The notes beneath the pieces were generated by a model, which ran no database searches, was not told the origin of the DNA, and saw nothing but the letters and a program-made list of their open reading frames with translations. 64,000 nucleotides of DNA from Echinometra lucunter (taxonomy: Eukaryota > Echinodermata > Echinoidea > Camarodonta > Echinometridae): positions 35,573,624 to 35,637,623 of the forward strand of contig CM057151.1 in NCBI GenBank assembly GCA_029962745.1, read 5' to 3'. The translations under genes were made by a program, and so were the position numbers. Below are positions 47,054-60,018 of the stretch, one piece after another (within the stretch, counting starts at the first letter, position 1; each line of letters opens with the position of its first letter).

Positions 47054-48451
47054 CAGAAATGCCTCATTTTGGACTTTCGAATAATAAATATGTTATACCT
47101 CCAGCCGACATAAGGCCTTTATCTCCTTAAAATTCATCTATTTTAGGTCAACTTTGCCGCTCTGAAATCATTGCAGTTATATAGCCCTAACTAATAATGA
47201 GTAGAAGAATAGCATAAACTTTGGATAGCGAGAAAAGATGCAAACCTATTTCCCAGTAATATAACCGTTATTGGTTGAGATCTTTAAAATGCAAGCGAGC
47301 GAAGCGAGCAAGCGCTCCAAGGTTTTGCCTTCTTTATCTTTTTCCCTCTTAATCTTTTATTTTTTCCTCTCTTTTTTGATATGCGGGTTTAATACAAGGA
47401 CCTTATTTTAGAATCTATGATATTAAAATTGCACTTATGTCGTCAATTTTGGGGGGGGAGGGGAGAAGGGGGGTTTAGCGATTTGGGGGGGGGGGGGCCA
47501 AAACCCCCCCCCCCCCCCCGTAGAACCGCTCCTGATGTGATAAATATTTGTAAAGAAATCGTTGTCTCGCATTGTATTTTCATTTTTATGCAAATTTGTC
47601 TGTCTGTGACAGAAAAAATATTTATATTATTTTCCATTAGAGGAGTAAAAATCGAAACAAAGAAAATACCGAGCTGTTTCACGAGCTAGAGTATACTAGG
47701 GCTATGTATGAATAAAATCTTGATCAATTAGATATTCATATACAAAATTTTAATTTGAAAATTGTCACGAATGGACACTGTTGACACGGACTGACAGTCA
47801 TGGTAGTGTTAAATGCCAAGAGATTCATGAAACATACTTCATTCTAGATATCAATTAAATGGTATTGCGATCCCTCCCATGTAGATTTTCTTCAAGCTAA
47901 TAAATGGAATAAACCCCTATAATCAGCCATTCCATTGTGACTCGTGTGACATTTATACGAAATTTCAACTTGTTATGGTTAAGTACTTGAAAACCTTATT
48001 TTGCAGACCTGTTTTGTTTTACATATTCACTCAAGGTATTGACCATATACACTGTTAAACAGAAATCTTTCATGCAAAGTCATGCGTCTTGGAGATATTT
48101 TTTTGTTGTTGTTGTTGTTGTTGTTGTTGTGACTCGCGTGACGCCAAACTATTGAAGATTTCTGACCTTACTGTACTTGACTGGATATTCGTGACGTGAG
48201 AAAGTGCTTGCCCTATTCACACCAAATTTCCTGGAGTTAATTTTGGGACATTAGACAGTGATAAGTCAAAATTTCTTTATCCTTTGACTTTTTGTTGTAA
48301 GTCAGTCACCTGTATGAAAATGTGACTCGTGTGACACATGGGCGTGACTCGCGTGACAAGTGTCGTTTGGGACTAAAATTTGAACAAATTGTCATGATTT
48401 TAGAAAGTAAAATGAGCCAAATTTTTAACCTAACATACCATTTATGGCATA
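47054..48451. other. Unit 3 insertion: repeat-rich non-coding DNA
   Basis: It contains GCGAGCGAAGCGAGC motifs near 47294, long G and C runs at 47450-47520, a (GTT)n array at 48104-48130, and several copies of GTGACTCGYGTGAC. No gene was recognised. Confidence 0.5.
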
Positions 48452-48776
48452 GGCGGTGATTCCGGGGGGTCGGGGGGAAATGTCCCCCCCCCCCTCGATT
48501 TTTTTTCGGAGGGGGGGGGAGATCGTCCCCCTCTTCATTTTTAAAACTGAATATATTTATTTTTCTATTTATAGGCCTAGAGTGTATTCTGATGGCAAAA
48601 TAAGGCTTCTTTCATTACGTGTATATTTTTTGCGGTTATTTTAGCTCACTCGCTTCGCTCGCTCGCATAATAACAATCAACCCCTTCCACTTCTCGAAAC
48701 AGATTTTCGGCGGTGACTTTTGGTGTTTCCGGTCCCCCCCCCCCCCCCCCCCCCACTCATTACATGAAATCGCCGC
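48452..48776. mobile_element. Poly-G/poly-C bounded MITE related to the GGCGTAAAT group
   Basis: It starts GGCGGTGATTCCGGGG and ends GAAATCGCCGC. Inside it has CTCACTCGCTTCGCTCGCTCGC and C-runs near both ends. It shares the architecture of the 8998, 52221 and 62260 copies but has different termini. Confidence 0.55.
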
Positions 48777-48978
48777 TGATTTATAGTCAGCTGCATCCCA
48801 TACATCTTTAAAACAAAGGAATTATTTACTTCAATCTCTGACGGGAGCACTTTGAACTTTCTATACATACTGTAAACATCCACTTATTCCCCTCTCCCCC
48901 CTGCATATTAAGAGTTATAGAAAGTTCTTTTTAACTAATTTTCATTTCATTTCTTACTTAACTACTTTAAAAGTCTTA

Positions 48979-49169
48979 TACCGTGGAACCCCATTATAAC
49001 AAGCCCCTCTCGACTAAGGAAATTACCTCTTTATATCGAGACCTTGTTATATCAGACCTTGTTATATCAGGGCTAAATAACAAAATGCAAATAAGTAGGA
49101 CTGGCAAAATAACCTTGTTATAACGAAAATTTGTTATAACAGTCTTCTTTATAATGAGATTCCACTGTA
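48979..49169. mobile_element. pogo/Tigger-like MITE with TA borders
   Basis: TA-CCGTGGAACCCCATTATAAC is inverted as TTTATAATGAGATTCCACTG-TA. Internal TTGTTATA repeats occur in both orientations. CAGTGGAAC-type ends with TA duplications fit the pogo branch of Tc1/mariner. No coding sequence. Confidence 0.75.
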
Positions 49170-51452
49170 CTTGAAATGAATCAAAGTCAAACTTTCCTTA
49201 TTAAGTTCATTTTCATTTTTGCTTTGGGATTTATGTCCACAAGTTCTTCTTGAAACATGAAAGTCACTTTGATGGGCAAAGAGTCCTCCATTCTTCTTAC
49301 AAATAATGTTCACACACTGTGTTATATTTTTCTTTCTTTTCTATCATTATAAAGTGTGGTAATAAAAAATGATCAACTGTTTTGTTTCCGTTGAGCAAAT
49401 TACAGTTAAATCACATTTTTAAAAAAACCTATGCTAATCTATCTTTCTTAGAGTTAAATCAGATAACCACTTTAGTCTATTAACTTTTCTTTGCCAGAGT
49501 GTCAGCTCTATAGTGCATGAATTTCATAATTATCTTGTGGTTCGGAAATTTCCTAATTATCTTATGGTAACAATATCCACGCCTCCTTTGTTAACATGGT
49601 TGCGGTCAGTTTTTGAAGATTCGATTCTCTCCATCCATGAACTGTCCCCTATTGTTGACAAGATCTGGCTGGTGTACTTTGTAGAGGATGTGAGCAAAAG
49701 TTGACATTCCAGTTACATGTATTGTACCCCCTTAATTATCAAATGATATATGTACCCTTAATGTGATGTTTAAAACATTTTTACATGAATCATTTTAAAG
49801 GCAGAATTTATTTCTGCCATAAAATCGAATTCATTCTCTTTATTTTCACAAACTTGTAAAAATGTGACTCTCGTGACAACCCTAAGAAATCTTAGCGTGA
49901 CTCGTGTGACATTATTGTTTTGGTGTTTTTCATAATGAAGGGGTTTACATATGGAAATTTTCTTTGCGGGTATGATTAAGGACCCGAAGCTCCTCACCTA
50001 CTATGAACTACAAGTCATACAATATACTACTTTTGAAGCAATCTAAAATATGGACACATTTTCGAGGGTGTTTTCAATCTGAAATATTGTCAAGCTCGGC
50101 ACATATAAATGTAAAAACCAACTTGATATGGTAAATTTGGTGTAAAATAAGAATTCATACGAAAAATGATGCATCTACAGATAATATATCATGCTTTAAA
50201 TAGTGTGATTGAAAAAGGTACCAAATAGCCATAATTCTTGCAGCAATTCTGATCTCTGTTCCGGAAGGTGTAACTCGATTGTTAGAAGGTAAAAGGTGGT
50301 GAAAAATCAGGTTTACACCTTTTGAACATATACCTAGCCAAACATGCAGCATTACTTTTAATTGGTTGAATTAACTTGAAATTTTAAGCTATCGGTGTCT
50401 AGTTACATGGAATGGCTGTAATGAGTTTGCTACATGTTTAGGCCTATGGCTCAGTATAATACTCATAATTAACTTGATTGCATCACATCTCTAATATACT
50501 AATCGTTCTGTGCAATAGCCTTATACATTCAACTGTTGCCATTTTCCAGACAGCCAATATTCAAAAGTGGCATGATATTAAGAAAGAGTTAGACAAAGCT
50601 CTACAATTCATGATTGAGTTGTCACTCTCTTAATAAACTGTTGACAAATATGAGGTGTTATGAGGAGTACTGGTACATGTTTTAAAGCCCAGAGAGAAAA
50701 ATTACTTCTTATGATAATGATCAATCACGCGTAATTCCATTTCTATGTAAAACCTTTTATGTTTAAAACAAAATATGCACTTGATAACCCTGGGAATAGT
50801 GCTCAGTATTTTGAAGGAAGATCAATATGTGTTCAACTGGGCGTTGGGGGGGGGGGGGGTGGAAGAGCAGGGGGACACCCCCCCCCCCCCCCCCCATATT
50901 TTTAAGGATGGGGGCACACAATATATGTCCCTCCCAATAAAAAAATCGGAAAAACCTGAAAAAGGCAATAAGGTATGTTCCCTTCTTAGCGAATTTGGGG
51001 TAAGTGTCCGCCCCTCAAAAAAAAAAAAAAAAAAAAAAAACTGAACTGATGTGCAAGCTAATAACTAAAATTTCCCATTATAAATGAAAACAAATCTGCA
51101 CTTTTCCACAGGGTATGAATAATTTTTAATGCAACTATATAGATCTTCTCTTTACCCTCGATCCCTCTTCTTCCGTGCATTTAGCAGAATACGGAGGGGA
51201 GGGGCAGGGAGACACTCCCCTTCTATGCGTTTTTAAAACTTTTATTATTTTCATCATGCACCACAGAAATCTAGTAGGCCTAAATCATATCATTATGGAT
51301 TTCTACATTACGCTATCCCTTGATTGAAGTTCTCTAGGCTTCTTTAGCTCATGCTGCCTATTTTACCTTTGTCATTTATGATACTCTTCACGGTAATAAA
51401 CATTTTTTTTTTTAATTGCCCAAACCGCTAGTTTTTCTAGACACTCCACTGC
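49170..51452. other. Unit 3: repeat DNA, then the resumed unit from about 50521
   Basis: 49170-50520 has no counterpart in units 1 and 2 and no supported gene. From about 50521 the sequence follows unit 1 (25022 onward), with longer G/C and A homopolymers at 50845-50895 and 51018-51040. Confidence 0.5.
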
Positions 51453-51539
51453 CAGTGGAGTAACAGCCGGGGGGGGGCAGGGGGCAGAGTGCCCCCCCCC
51501 CCCTGAAGGATTTCAGCGGGAAAATCCACCAAACCACCG

Positions 51540-51735
51540 GGAAAAAAATGAAAAGGAGGAAAAGGAAGAAAAAGGAAGGGAGAAAGGGAAAGGAAGAAGA
51601 AGAAGAAAGGAAAAGAAAGAAAGAAAGAAGGAGAAAGGGAAAGGAAGAAGGAGGAAGGGGAGAAAGAAGAAGAGAGAGAGGGAAAAGAGGGAAAGGGGGA
51701 AAAAAGAAGAAAGCAAGGGGAAACCAAAAAAAAAA
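51540..51735 (+). repeat. Purine-only tract (GGAAAGGAAGAAG-like)
   Basis: Nearly 200 bp of almost pure A/G on the plus strand inside the hAT-like element. The Lys/Arg/Glu-rich and Phe/Ser-rich frames across it are composition artefacts. Confidence 0.9.
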
Positions 51736-52220
51736 AATGAGGAAAAATTTAGTACCAAACCCGGAGTTTCCCGGTGCTCCACTCCCTGGACCCCCGCAGT
51801 GGCTTCCCTGTAGACCCCCATCAGGTCCCCTAAGCCAGAACCCTGGGCCCCACCCGCTAAAGGCTTCGCAACAAGCAACTCGCGGTGCGGGCTTATCTCC
51901 GAAAAATCCTATTTCTAGACTTAGTTACCGGGTAATTTTCGGCTCTGCCCCCCCCCCCCCCCGATAACAGGCAGAGAGCGTAAGAAGAGCGGGAACTGAC
52001 AGCGAAAAAACGTCGGAGCTTCCGCGCTTTGCGCGGAAACTCCCCCCTCCCTGCACCCTCCCTCCTAGGGAGCACCACCGTCCTCCTAAAATGAAATCCT
52101 AGTTGCACCGCAGAAGATAGACTTAATTACCGACAACTAACAATGCAAAGAAACGTCGGAGCTTCCGCGCTTCGCGCGGGAGGGGGGAAACTCCCCCCCT
52201 TCCCTGCACCCTCCCCTCTT

Positions 52221-52721
52221 GGTGTAAATTCCGGGGGGTGGGGGATCTATCACCCCCACCTGGGGGAGAGAGGGGATGGTGTGTACAAATTTCCCGCCAT
52301 GCAGACACACTTTTTAAAGAAGAAAATATATTTTAATTATTAATCAGTTAGTAAAAATTCTGAATATATATCTGTCATAAACAATCATCATTTTTTAGAA
52401 TTTCTGTTTGAAAATGCTACTGAAAACCAAAAAATGGTTATTTTTGGCTCGCTCGCTCCGCTCGCTCGTCAAAATCTTCGGATTTCCATCAAAAAATGCG
52501 ATTAAAATCGAGAAAAGTGGTTATTTTTGGCTCGCTCGCATCGCTCTTTCGTCATTATTTTTGGATTTTTATTCGAAAATGCGATTTAAAATAAAAAAAG
52601 TGATTATTTTCGGCTCACTCGCTTCGCTCGCTCGCAAAATAGATATCAAAATGTGTGTGAGAGGGAAAAAAAATCGTTAAAAAAGTTTTTCATCCCCCAC
52701 TCCTCAAATTGGATTTACGCC
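52221..52721. mobile_element. GGCGTAAAT-type MITE, copy 2 (nested)
   Basis: It starts GGTGTAAATTCCGGGG and ends GGATTTACGCC. The interior follows copy 1 closely (TTTTTGGCTCGCTCGCTCCG, AATGCGATTAAAATCGAG, CTCCTCAAATTGGATTTACG). It interrupts the second internal repeat of the surrounding hAT-like element, so it arrived later. Confidence 0.8.
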
Positions 52722-53216
52722 GGTGGAGCACTACCGTCCTCCTAAAAATGCAGTCCTAGCTACGTCACAAATTCTAGACACAGACTAGTTTCCGGGAAAT
52801 TTTTAGGCTCTGCCCCCCCCCCCTGATAACAGGTACCTGTTACGCCCCTGTCCACTGCCCCTATTGTAGGTCATACTCACCAATTTTCACCATTAATCTC
52901 TTCCGCCAGTATTATAGGCCTATTCTTCAGAGACACAATCAATGTAACGGAATTCAAGGCGTTGGCTCTGTCGTGAATGGAATAATGCGTACAACTCTCC
53001 ACGTCACTGAACTTGAAGGGTCAAATTTTGTGCGAGATGCACGCGTGCACGGGCACGCCAACGTAGCGAGAACAGCAAGGTCAGCGGGGAATCCCCCGTA
53101 GAATAGTCTCGGTTCAGACAACACAAAGCAAGATTAAAACTTTATTACACTAAAAATTTTGATTTGCATTCTGCTAATTAGTTTAAATCCAACACTCGGT
53201 TTAAGTAAGGTTCGAT

Positions 53217-53460
53217 CAGGGGCGGCGCCAGGATATTTTGTTAGGGGGGCAAGAAGACCCATAGGAGAATCTATGGACGTTTTAAATGAACAAATAGGGG
53301 TATGATATGGTTACAAGCCCCAGGCCTCTTTTTCCATGCCCTCTTCTTTGTTCTTTCTTCGCTTTTTTCCTCTTTTTCTCCTCTCTTTTTTTTAATCACT
53401 TGAAAAATCATAGGGAAGCATTCGCCCCCCTGCCCCCCCCCCCCTGTAGCGCCGCCCCTG
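53217..53460. mobile_element. hAT-type MITE, unit 3 copy
   Basis: The same element at the orthologous position, here with perfect 8-bp duplications GGTTCGAT on both sides. It was inserted before the units diverged. Confidence 0.87.
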
Positions 53461-53550
53461 GGTTCGATTAAAGGAAATCTGGGTCTCTAACTTCTTTTCT
53501 TAAAACTCGACTTTAGACCAAGGGGCGGGTTTAAATAGAATGCGGGCTTA

Positions 53551-53785
53551 TACACTCTTTAAAATTCCGGGTCAGATTGACCTGGAAAAGAGTCCATAGG
53601 GGCCACACTCTGTTCCGGGTCAAAAAGGGCCCGAAATATGGTCATGAAGACTTGTATCTGGGTCACATTTGACTTTATTCCAGGTAATTTTTACCTTATT
53701 CCGGGTCATCTTGTGACCCGGAATGGAGTGTGGCCCCAACGCTCTCTTTCCTGGGTCAGTCTGACTCTGAATTTTTAAGAGTGTA
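53551..53785. mobile_element. Tc1/mariner-like MITE, unit 3 copy
   Basis: TA-CACTCTTTAAAATTC and GAATTTTTAAGAGTG-TA; orthologous to 26623 and 37279. Confidence 0.85.
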
Positions 53786-53869
53786 GGCTACACTTTTCTG
53801 TCAAAACTAACCAGTAACATAGGCCCGACTATTTAAGAAAAAACACAGTATCAAAACCAATCCTTCTCA

Positions 53870-54259
53870 TTGCTTCAGCAGAATCATAAATTTGGATGGT
53901 ACTCTCTGGAATTACCGGAGAGACAAATCACTCTTCTAGGAGATACAATGGATCACAATGTATTGAAGTGCATTAAATTCACACTCAAAAAATTAATTCA
54001 AAACATTATTGGAGTCGATTTCCCTTTTAAAGCGGAAATGATTAAGTTCAAAACGAAGCGATCTCTGGCCAATGCGATACCTCAAAGAATTTCAACTTTT
54101 TATGCACAAAGAGACTATAGGCAGCATGATAGCTACTACATATACCGAACCACCTTTTCTTCGTTTGCATTCGTTGAAGGAGTGTATTTCTTACACGCAG
54201 TCTTAAAAGCTTCAAAAGTTAATATTTTTTGGATATATCAGCTCGAGACGAAATTATAA
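53870..54259 (+). other. Unrecognised 129-codon open frame, open only in unit 3
   Basis: It is open from ATG to TAA and includes HKFGWYSLELPERQITLLGD, FTLKKLIQNIIGVDFPFKAE and SSFAFVEGVYFLHAVLKA. A TTGCTTCAG acceptor-like site sits at its 5' end, so it could be an exon. The orthologous stretches in units 1 and 2 are frameshifted. No family was recognised. It may be a relic of an older coding or transposon sequence, or chance. Confidence 0.3.
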
Positions 54260-57200
54260 ACACTCGGTACACACCACATATCTTATTCACTGTCAATGAT
54301 AACACTTTACTATAAGTTTTTAAAAAATAACCCAAACAATAATGAGAAAACAAAACAAAAGGGTCAAGGGACATTTGATTATCAAAATATTATGTCTTTA
54401 TTTGGTGATCTATTCTCTAACATTAATTTTGCTCAGGGCTTTGATACATCTAAGATATAAGGATTAAGTATCAGGTTAAGATTGGGTTTTGTGTTGTATG
54501 GGTTGAGTATAATGTCAGATTTAGGGCTAAAGTTAAGAACTCATTTGTGATTAAAGTTGACTATGAAGCAACTTTTGTCAGGGCATGCCTCCTCCCACCC
54601 CCCTCCCTTTCCAGGACCATAAAAAGAAAACGTTAATGAAAGAAAAGCGAAAAGAATGAAAAGAAGAGAGAGAAAGAGAGAAAACATAAAGGAAAGATTT
54701 TACCTTGCTACTTTTTATCATATTTATTCAATAGGCATTATCAATTGTACATTGTATATGCCGTCAAGCCTTTTATTGATGTCGAACGCTTATATAATAG
54801 GCCTATTGTTTTTCGTCATTTGTTTTGTCTCTCTACACCAAATGTAAATAATCTATATAATTTTTTTAAATCGCTGTCTCTATAAAGTCATTCTAGAAAA
54901 ATTGCGCTTCAATTCATCTTTTATTCTTTCATAATATCTAAAAAGTTTGATTTTCACAGTATCCTCTCCAAGGTTCTGATATAACCCTTTTGAAAGAATA
55001 TTTTTTGGACACAATTTTCTTCATTGGGTTGGAAATTTCCTCCCAGATAGAAACCAGCCCCATCGCTATAGGTTTTATCATTATTATTTATTTTTTTTGT
55101 AATTTGTGCTTTATTGATCCTTTGCATTTCAAAAGAAACATAACATCAACACTACATTAGGCATAAGCTATCCTATAAGCTTGATACAATATCATAAAAA
55201 AGACTTACAAAACTGAAGGAAGAGGAGATGAAGATGAGAGATATCTTACCAGATATAGCTACCATCATTCGGGGAGAGTGAGGGGGGGGGGTCACTTTGC
55301 CAGCAATATTCCAGGCTAAAGCTTCCGAAGGGAATTTTGCAAAAATTTTATTATAATCAATTATAAGGTTAACTTGAAAGCCGCCAAATGCATTGTCTGC
55401 ATGTTGATTTAATGCTACCTATCCAAATAAGAGAACTTAGGAAGAGAAGATCTTAATCAATTAAGGAAACCCTGGATACAAGTCAATTCTAATGAAAAGA
55501 GGGGATAAAGAGAAGTAATTCAAAAAAGTTAGATCAAAATCGATTACCGAATGAGAAAGTTATGAAATTTTGAAGAGTCTTGATTAACTATCTGTGGCAA
55601 TCCTATAAATTGGCAATATTACTTCAAAATGGCAGGTTTTTGTGGACAACTCATAGAGTCAAATCCGGAGAACGTATGTAACTCTATGGGACAACTCTAC
55701 ATATTTTCTATGTTCACAAAATTTCAGAATTTCTCCAAATCTCTCAAATTGCTGCTTGTCTCCTTCTTAGCTCAAGATCTATCGTGGGAAAATGTATTTG
55801 ACACTAAATAATGGTTGAGTTCACAACGAGACAAGTTGCACCGTGGGGAAATAATGGAGAAAATCTGAAATTTGTACAAATACATTATGTGTACAAAACA
55901 TAATGTAACAGAGTGCAAAGCACTGACGATCGATATTGACTGATTGATTTTTATTCACAGCAAACAAAACTAAAACATATTATATAATATGTTGAAGAAA
56001 TACAAAGTGTTGGTAAATGGGATAAGAAAATAGCTCCAGTGCTGGTCCCTCTCAAACACTATTAAAGTAGGTGTCCAACTGAAATCTATGACAATATTTA
56101 CATCTAGAATACATTGGGCTATTTACAGAGCAATATCAGTATTTTCAGTCGTACAGTTAACATGGTTAACGACATTCACAGGCAGATGAATACAATTATA
56201 GCCAATGATTGCACTTTTATCTCATTCGCAGAACCTGACCTTTGGATATTCTATCCAGTCCCTTCGTTTTGTCAGCTACTTAAAGACACTAGGTCGTGGG
56301 CCTTCATGAGGAATGGATCATAATTTGCTGACACCAGAGTTTGTGAAAAATACCTGTAATAGAGCTACATTTCTGGAGCACAGCAAAACAAGCTGTCCCA
56401 CCACAAACATTCATCGGCCTGCTTCTGGCATTCTCGGGCCAGGGAAAGTGAGATAATGACTTTGCCATATGGGGAAAGGGTGAAGTATGCAGACCATTAC
56501 ATAAGGTCTGTTGGTCATAAAACTCACAGTGATGGACAACACCTGTTACTGGGTAAGCAGCCATGGTGTCAAATTCCCCATGAAAGCCCACGACCTATTG
56601 TCTTTAAGAATGAATTCAGAATATATTTTAATACTATACGTTATTACATAATCATGACTCTGTAATGTTAGATATATACTGCCCATATTGGACCACGACC
56701 GTGCTCTCAAAACTATTAAAGGCAGTTGAATCTTGCGTCATATCATTTTCATCATTGTCTAAATATATGTAAATCCAGTTTTTCCAGTTTTTCATAGAAA
56801 AAAATGGCATATTCTCATGATTTCTCGCTAGTTTTCCTGATGCTTGTAAACTTCATTTAGTAAAATGAAACCTTGTTCAGATGAAAGAAATGAAGAAAAA
56901 TATTAACGTTAATGACAAATACAAAATATACACTCCTATATCGGATGTTTTTGAAAATGCAACGAGACTTTATATGATCATATCTTTAAATGTACAAAAA
57001 ACTTTGTACAAGCCTTCAAATTGATTAAAGTTCAGCAATAAATGCCAAACACTGATTTTATGATATTCTGATAAAGGATATCAATATGAACATTTGTCAA
57101 CATACCCTTAAGGTTTCTTGACATAATTTGAATTCATTTTTGATGGCCACTATGCATCCATAAAAAGAGTTGCTGAAGACACTAAATCACTTTGGTGTTA

Positions 57201-58842
57201 TATGTAAAAGAGATATTTTTTAATCCTTAATACCCCATTGCAACTAGAATGGAAGTTAATTTGAGAGCTTACCACTCAAATTACTATGTACACATAAGCA
57301 TATCATGAACTAATGCTGTTCAAACTGAAATATTTCTAACATCTGAAAAAATACTTTATTTAACAAAAACAAAACAAAAAAGATAACTTTGTAGTTTTCA
57401 TTTGGATCACCGTAAAATTCAAAAGAAATTTAGGCGTGTTACTAAAATATCATCCACGACCTTTTCATTGAGGATGGTTTTATACTTTTTAAAGATGTTG
57501 CCAATCAAACTCTTGTTTATTTTCTTCAAGACATTATACATGCCATTTCTTCTTGAAAATCTAAGCCCTTACAGTTACAAAAATAAAGTTTTATTTCACG
57601 TTAACATTCATGATGCTTTCCATGGAGTTTCAAAATCTCACCAAATCTTAGCATGTTATAATCTCTGAAATAATATGAGAAAGAAAAAATAGTAAGTCAT
57701 TTACAGTATAAACTTTTAGACAAATATTGAGGTTGGTGGCGTGATTAAAATAATTCAAATCATGCATGTGCAGAATTAGGCATTTCCACCTCTTCTATGT
57801 CTTTGCTGATTTACTAACAAGAAAGCTCTAATAAGACTGCAGTGAAGTTACAACTATCCCGCTTATCGATAATATCAAACAAACATACTTAAATAACGAG
57901 TGCTCTCGCACAGACATGCAAGAGCAAATACGTGTGTATTATATCTCGCTGGGGCGACAAACCTCGTATCTCAAAAATGTTGAATGTTCAGGAGTAAAAA
58001 AAAAAAAAAAAAAAAAAACCTGGCTTCCTTATAATATTATAGCACTACCGCCTAAATAAGGAGGCGGTCAAGTTTCACTTGTGGCCTAATCTTTGCAGAT
58101 GGACACATGAGCGTTTGAAAGTATATTTAAGTGTTCCTAGCTATAACATTATGAAAAGAAATAAATTTCACCAAAAACTGAGATACAAGGTCTTGTCACC
58201 CCTATATAGGTAGGTAAAAATTGCGCTTATAGTTACCTACATTATCGGGAATACTGTTTCAAAATCATATAAACTCTTATAAAATTTAATCCTTCTAGAT
58301 TAAAGTTTCACAGAATTTGATAACGAACATCGAATTTTACAGTCTCACGATGATATTAAACTGCTATTTCACATATCCTACATATATCACCCTCAATTAC
58401 CAGGACTTGATTGCAATTAGAAAAGCAAGTTCTATTGCATCTAATCCAAAGTACAGGAAACACCATTCTGAGGCGTATAACACTAACTGATTAATGGGGG
58501 GTGATGGGATTTTCACACAACCGGGAGTGTGGGGCCTTTAATGTATTTGTGCAGCTTCAAGTACCTTACGTTGCATGGGTATCTCCCGTAGCCTTTTAAG
58601 GGGGGGGCAGTTGGTAGGTGCATGGTGGACGTTGCTTAAAATGCGGAAAACTACAAACACAGGGACAAATGACAACCGAAAAAACAACAGAAGAAAGAGT
58701 CAGCACAATATCAGACTTCGGAAATATGTTTGAGGAATTCATTTGGCGTTCTCTTCACAATCATCATGGCAGCTGAAAGTTAGGCCTACTATTTTTCTTC
58801 CAATGAACTTTCTTAGCCACTGATTTAAAAACTGAACACAAG
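54260..58842. other. Unit 3: long intergenic stretch downstream of copy C3
   Basis: Collinear with 27330-31870, with scattered substitutions and small indels. No supported gene. Confidence 0.45.
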
Positions 58843-59731
58843 TTAGGCACCCTTTCGAAAGATATGCAACCAAAAGCGATGTGGTACACTCCACCAAGGT
58901 GCCTTAGACCAGTGAATAACATTACCATCTGAAGCCGTCCTGATTTCTTGTATTTGGTCGTCGGGGCGTTGGCTGTAGTACACTTTGCCGAGGAAGGGTA
59001 TAATGACAAAAGTTGCTGCTGCTGCTACCAAGTATTTGCCAACACTGTAGAAAAATCTCCATACCAGGGAGACGGCAAACCAACTTGAATTGAAAACAAA
59101 TCGAAAAGGAATGAAACATATCCAGTAAACTAGTCCGGAGAGACCATTCGAGGAATTTGGGAATTCTAGGGTCTTGTAGATGACATCCTCTTTGAATGAA
59201 GTCCAAACAGCATGACTGGCGTCGTTGGGACTTGTCAAAGACAGAACAATAGCCATCATTTTTTTCGAGACCTCGAAAGGAGAGCTAATAAGACTAACGA
59301 CATAGCCCACAATTCCACGAGAAGCTTGGGTTCTTGGGGCAGCATGAATCGGGGTAGTGTCCCCTCCAGAAGCAAATACATCTTTAACAGCCCTACCAAA
59401 TCTTAACACTACGTAAGACATGCAGCTATTGCAAACAACAGACCTATGTTCGATTTTGAATCATGCGGGGACCCGCTGTGGGATTCCGGCTGAATTTGAC
59501 ACTGGAGCAGAAAGTCCTCAAGCTGTGTCCAGTCTTCTTCGTCCATGTCCACCTGGTTGTCAAGTCTCCCGCAGATCATAGTCAGATTGGAGCAAGTGAA
59601 GGTTGTGGGTTGTTTGTACCGGAAGTTGTCCATGTAGGTTTCTTTGATCCTGGCATGGTCTCCAGATGAAGAGCTAGCTGGTCTCATGGGCCAAAGAAAG
59701 TCATGCGCAATGACGCAGACATTGCCTTTTC
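58843..59731 (-). pseudogene. Copy C3, exon 2, one frameshift
   Basis: It is homologous throughout to C1 exon 2 (889 nt against 890). One C is missing near 59422 (GACATGCAGC against GATATGCCAGC). This breaks the frame inside the first membrane segment, after LLFAIA, and gives a premature stop a few codons later. Upstream, the conserved domain (VCVIAHDF, MICGRLD, DEEDWTQL) is intact. Downstream, the original frame is still open to FRKGA. A truncated product would keep the alpha/beta domain without membrane spans. Confidence 0.75.
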
Positions 59732-59975
59732 CTACATCAGTCAATAAAAATACAATTTAGGAAAAGTATTCATTTTTGAAAATGTCTTTCGAAAGCAATT
59801 TTCTCATAAGACATGTAATATTTTAAAAAGCAGACACAATAATTGTCCCCTACTACTTCTTATTTTATTCAATTTGTTTAATTATATTTTTCACATTGAC
59901 ATGTACTACACATAACAACATCCTCAATCCAGTATTATGTTGTGAAAATGACCCCAACCTTTTTTCAGACACAAA

Positions 59976-59976
<1 letters not shown>

Positions 59977-60016
<40 letters not shown>
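59977..60016 (+). repeat. (TA)n microsatellite in the C3 intron
   Basis: About 19 TA units; units 1 and 2 have only a short GATATTG here. Confidence 0.95.

Positions 60017-60018
<2 letters not shown>

Larger units (their letters stand above)
51453..52850. mobile_element. About 1.4-kb hAT-like element with 8-bp TSD
   Basis: The host sequence TCCACTGC occurs at 51445-51452 and again at 52851-52858. It is single in units 1 and 2, which gives the empty site. The ends CAGTGGAGTAACAG and (inverted) CAGGGGCGTAACAG match at 12 of 14 positions. Eight-base duplications and CAG ends fit hAT. The interior has a purine tract, two internal direct repeats (GTCGGAGCTTCCGCGCTT...) and a nested GGCGTAAAT MITE. 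No transposase is seen. Confidence 0.85.

Noticed and set aside
51437..51967. Open frames of 96-139 residues (Lys/Arg/Glu-rich or Phe/Ser/Pro-rich)
   Set aside because: Produced by the purine-only tract and flanking C-runs of a transposon.
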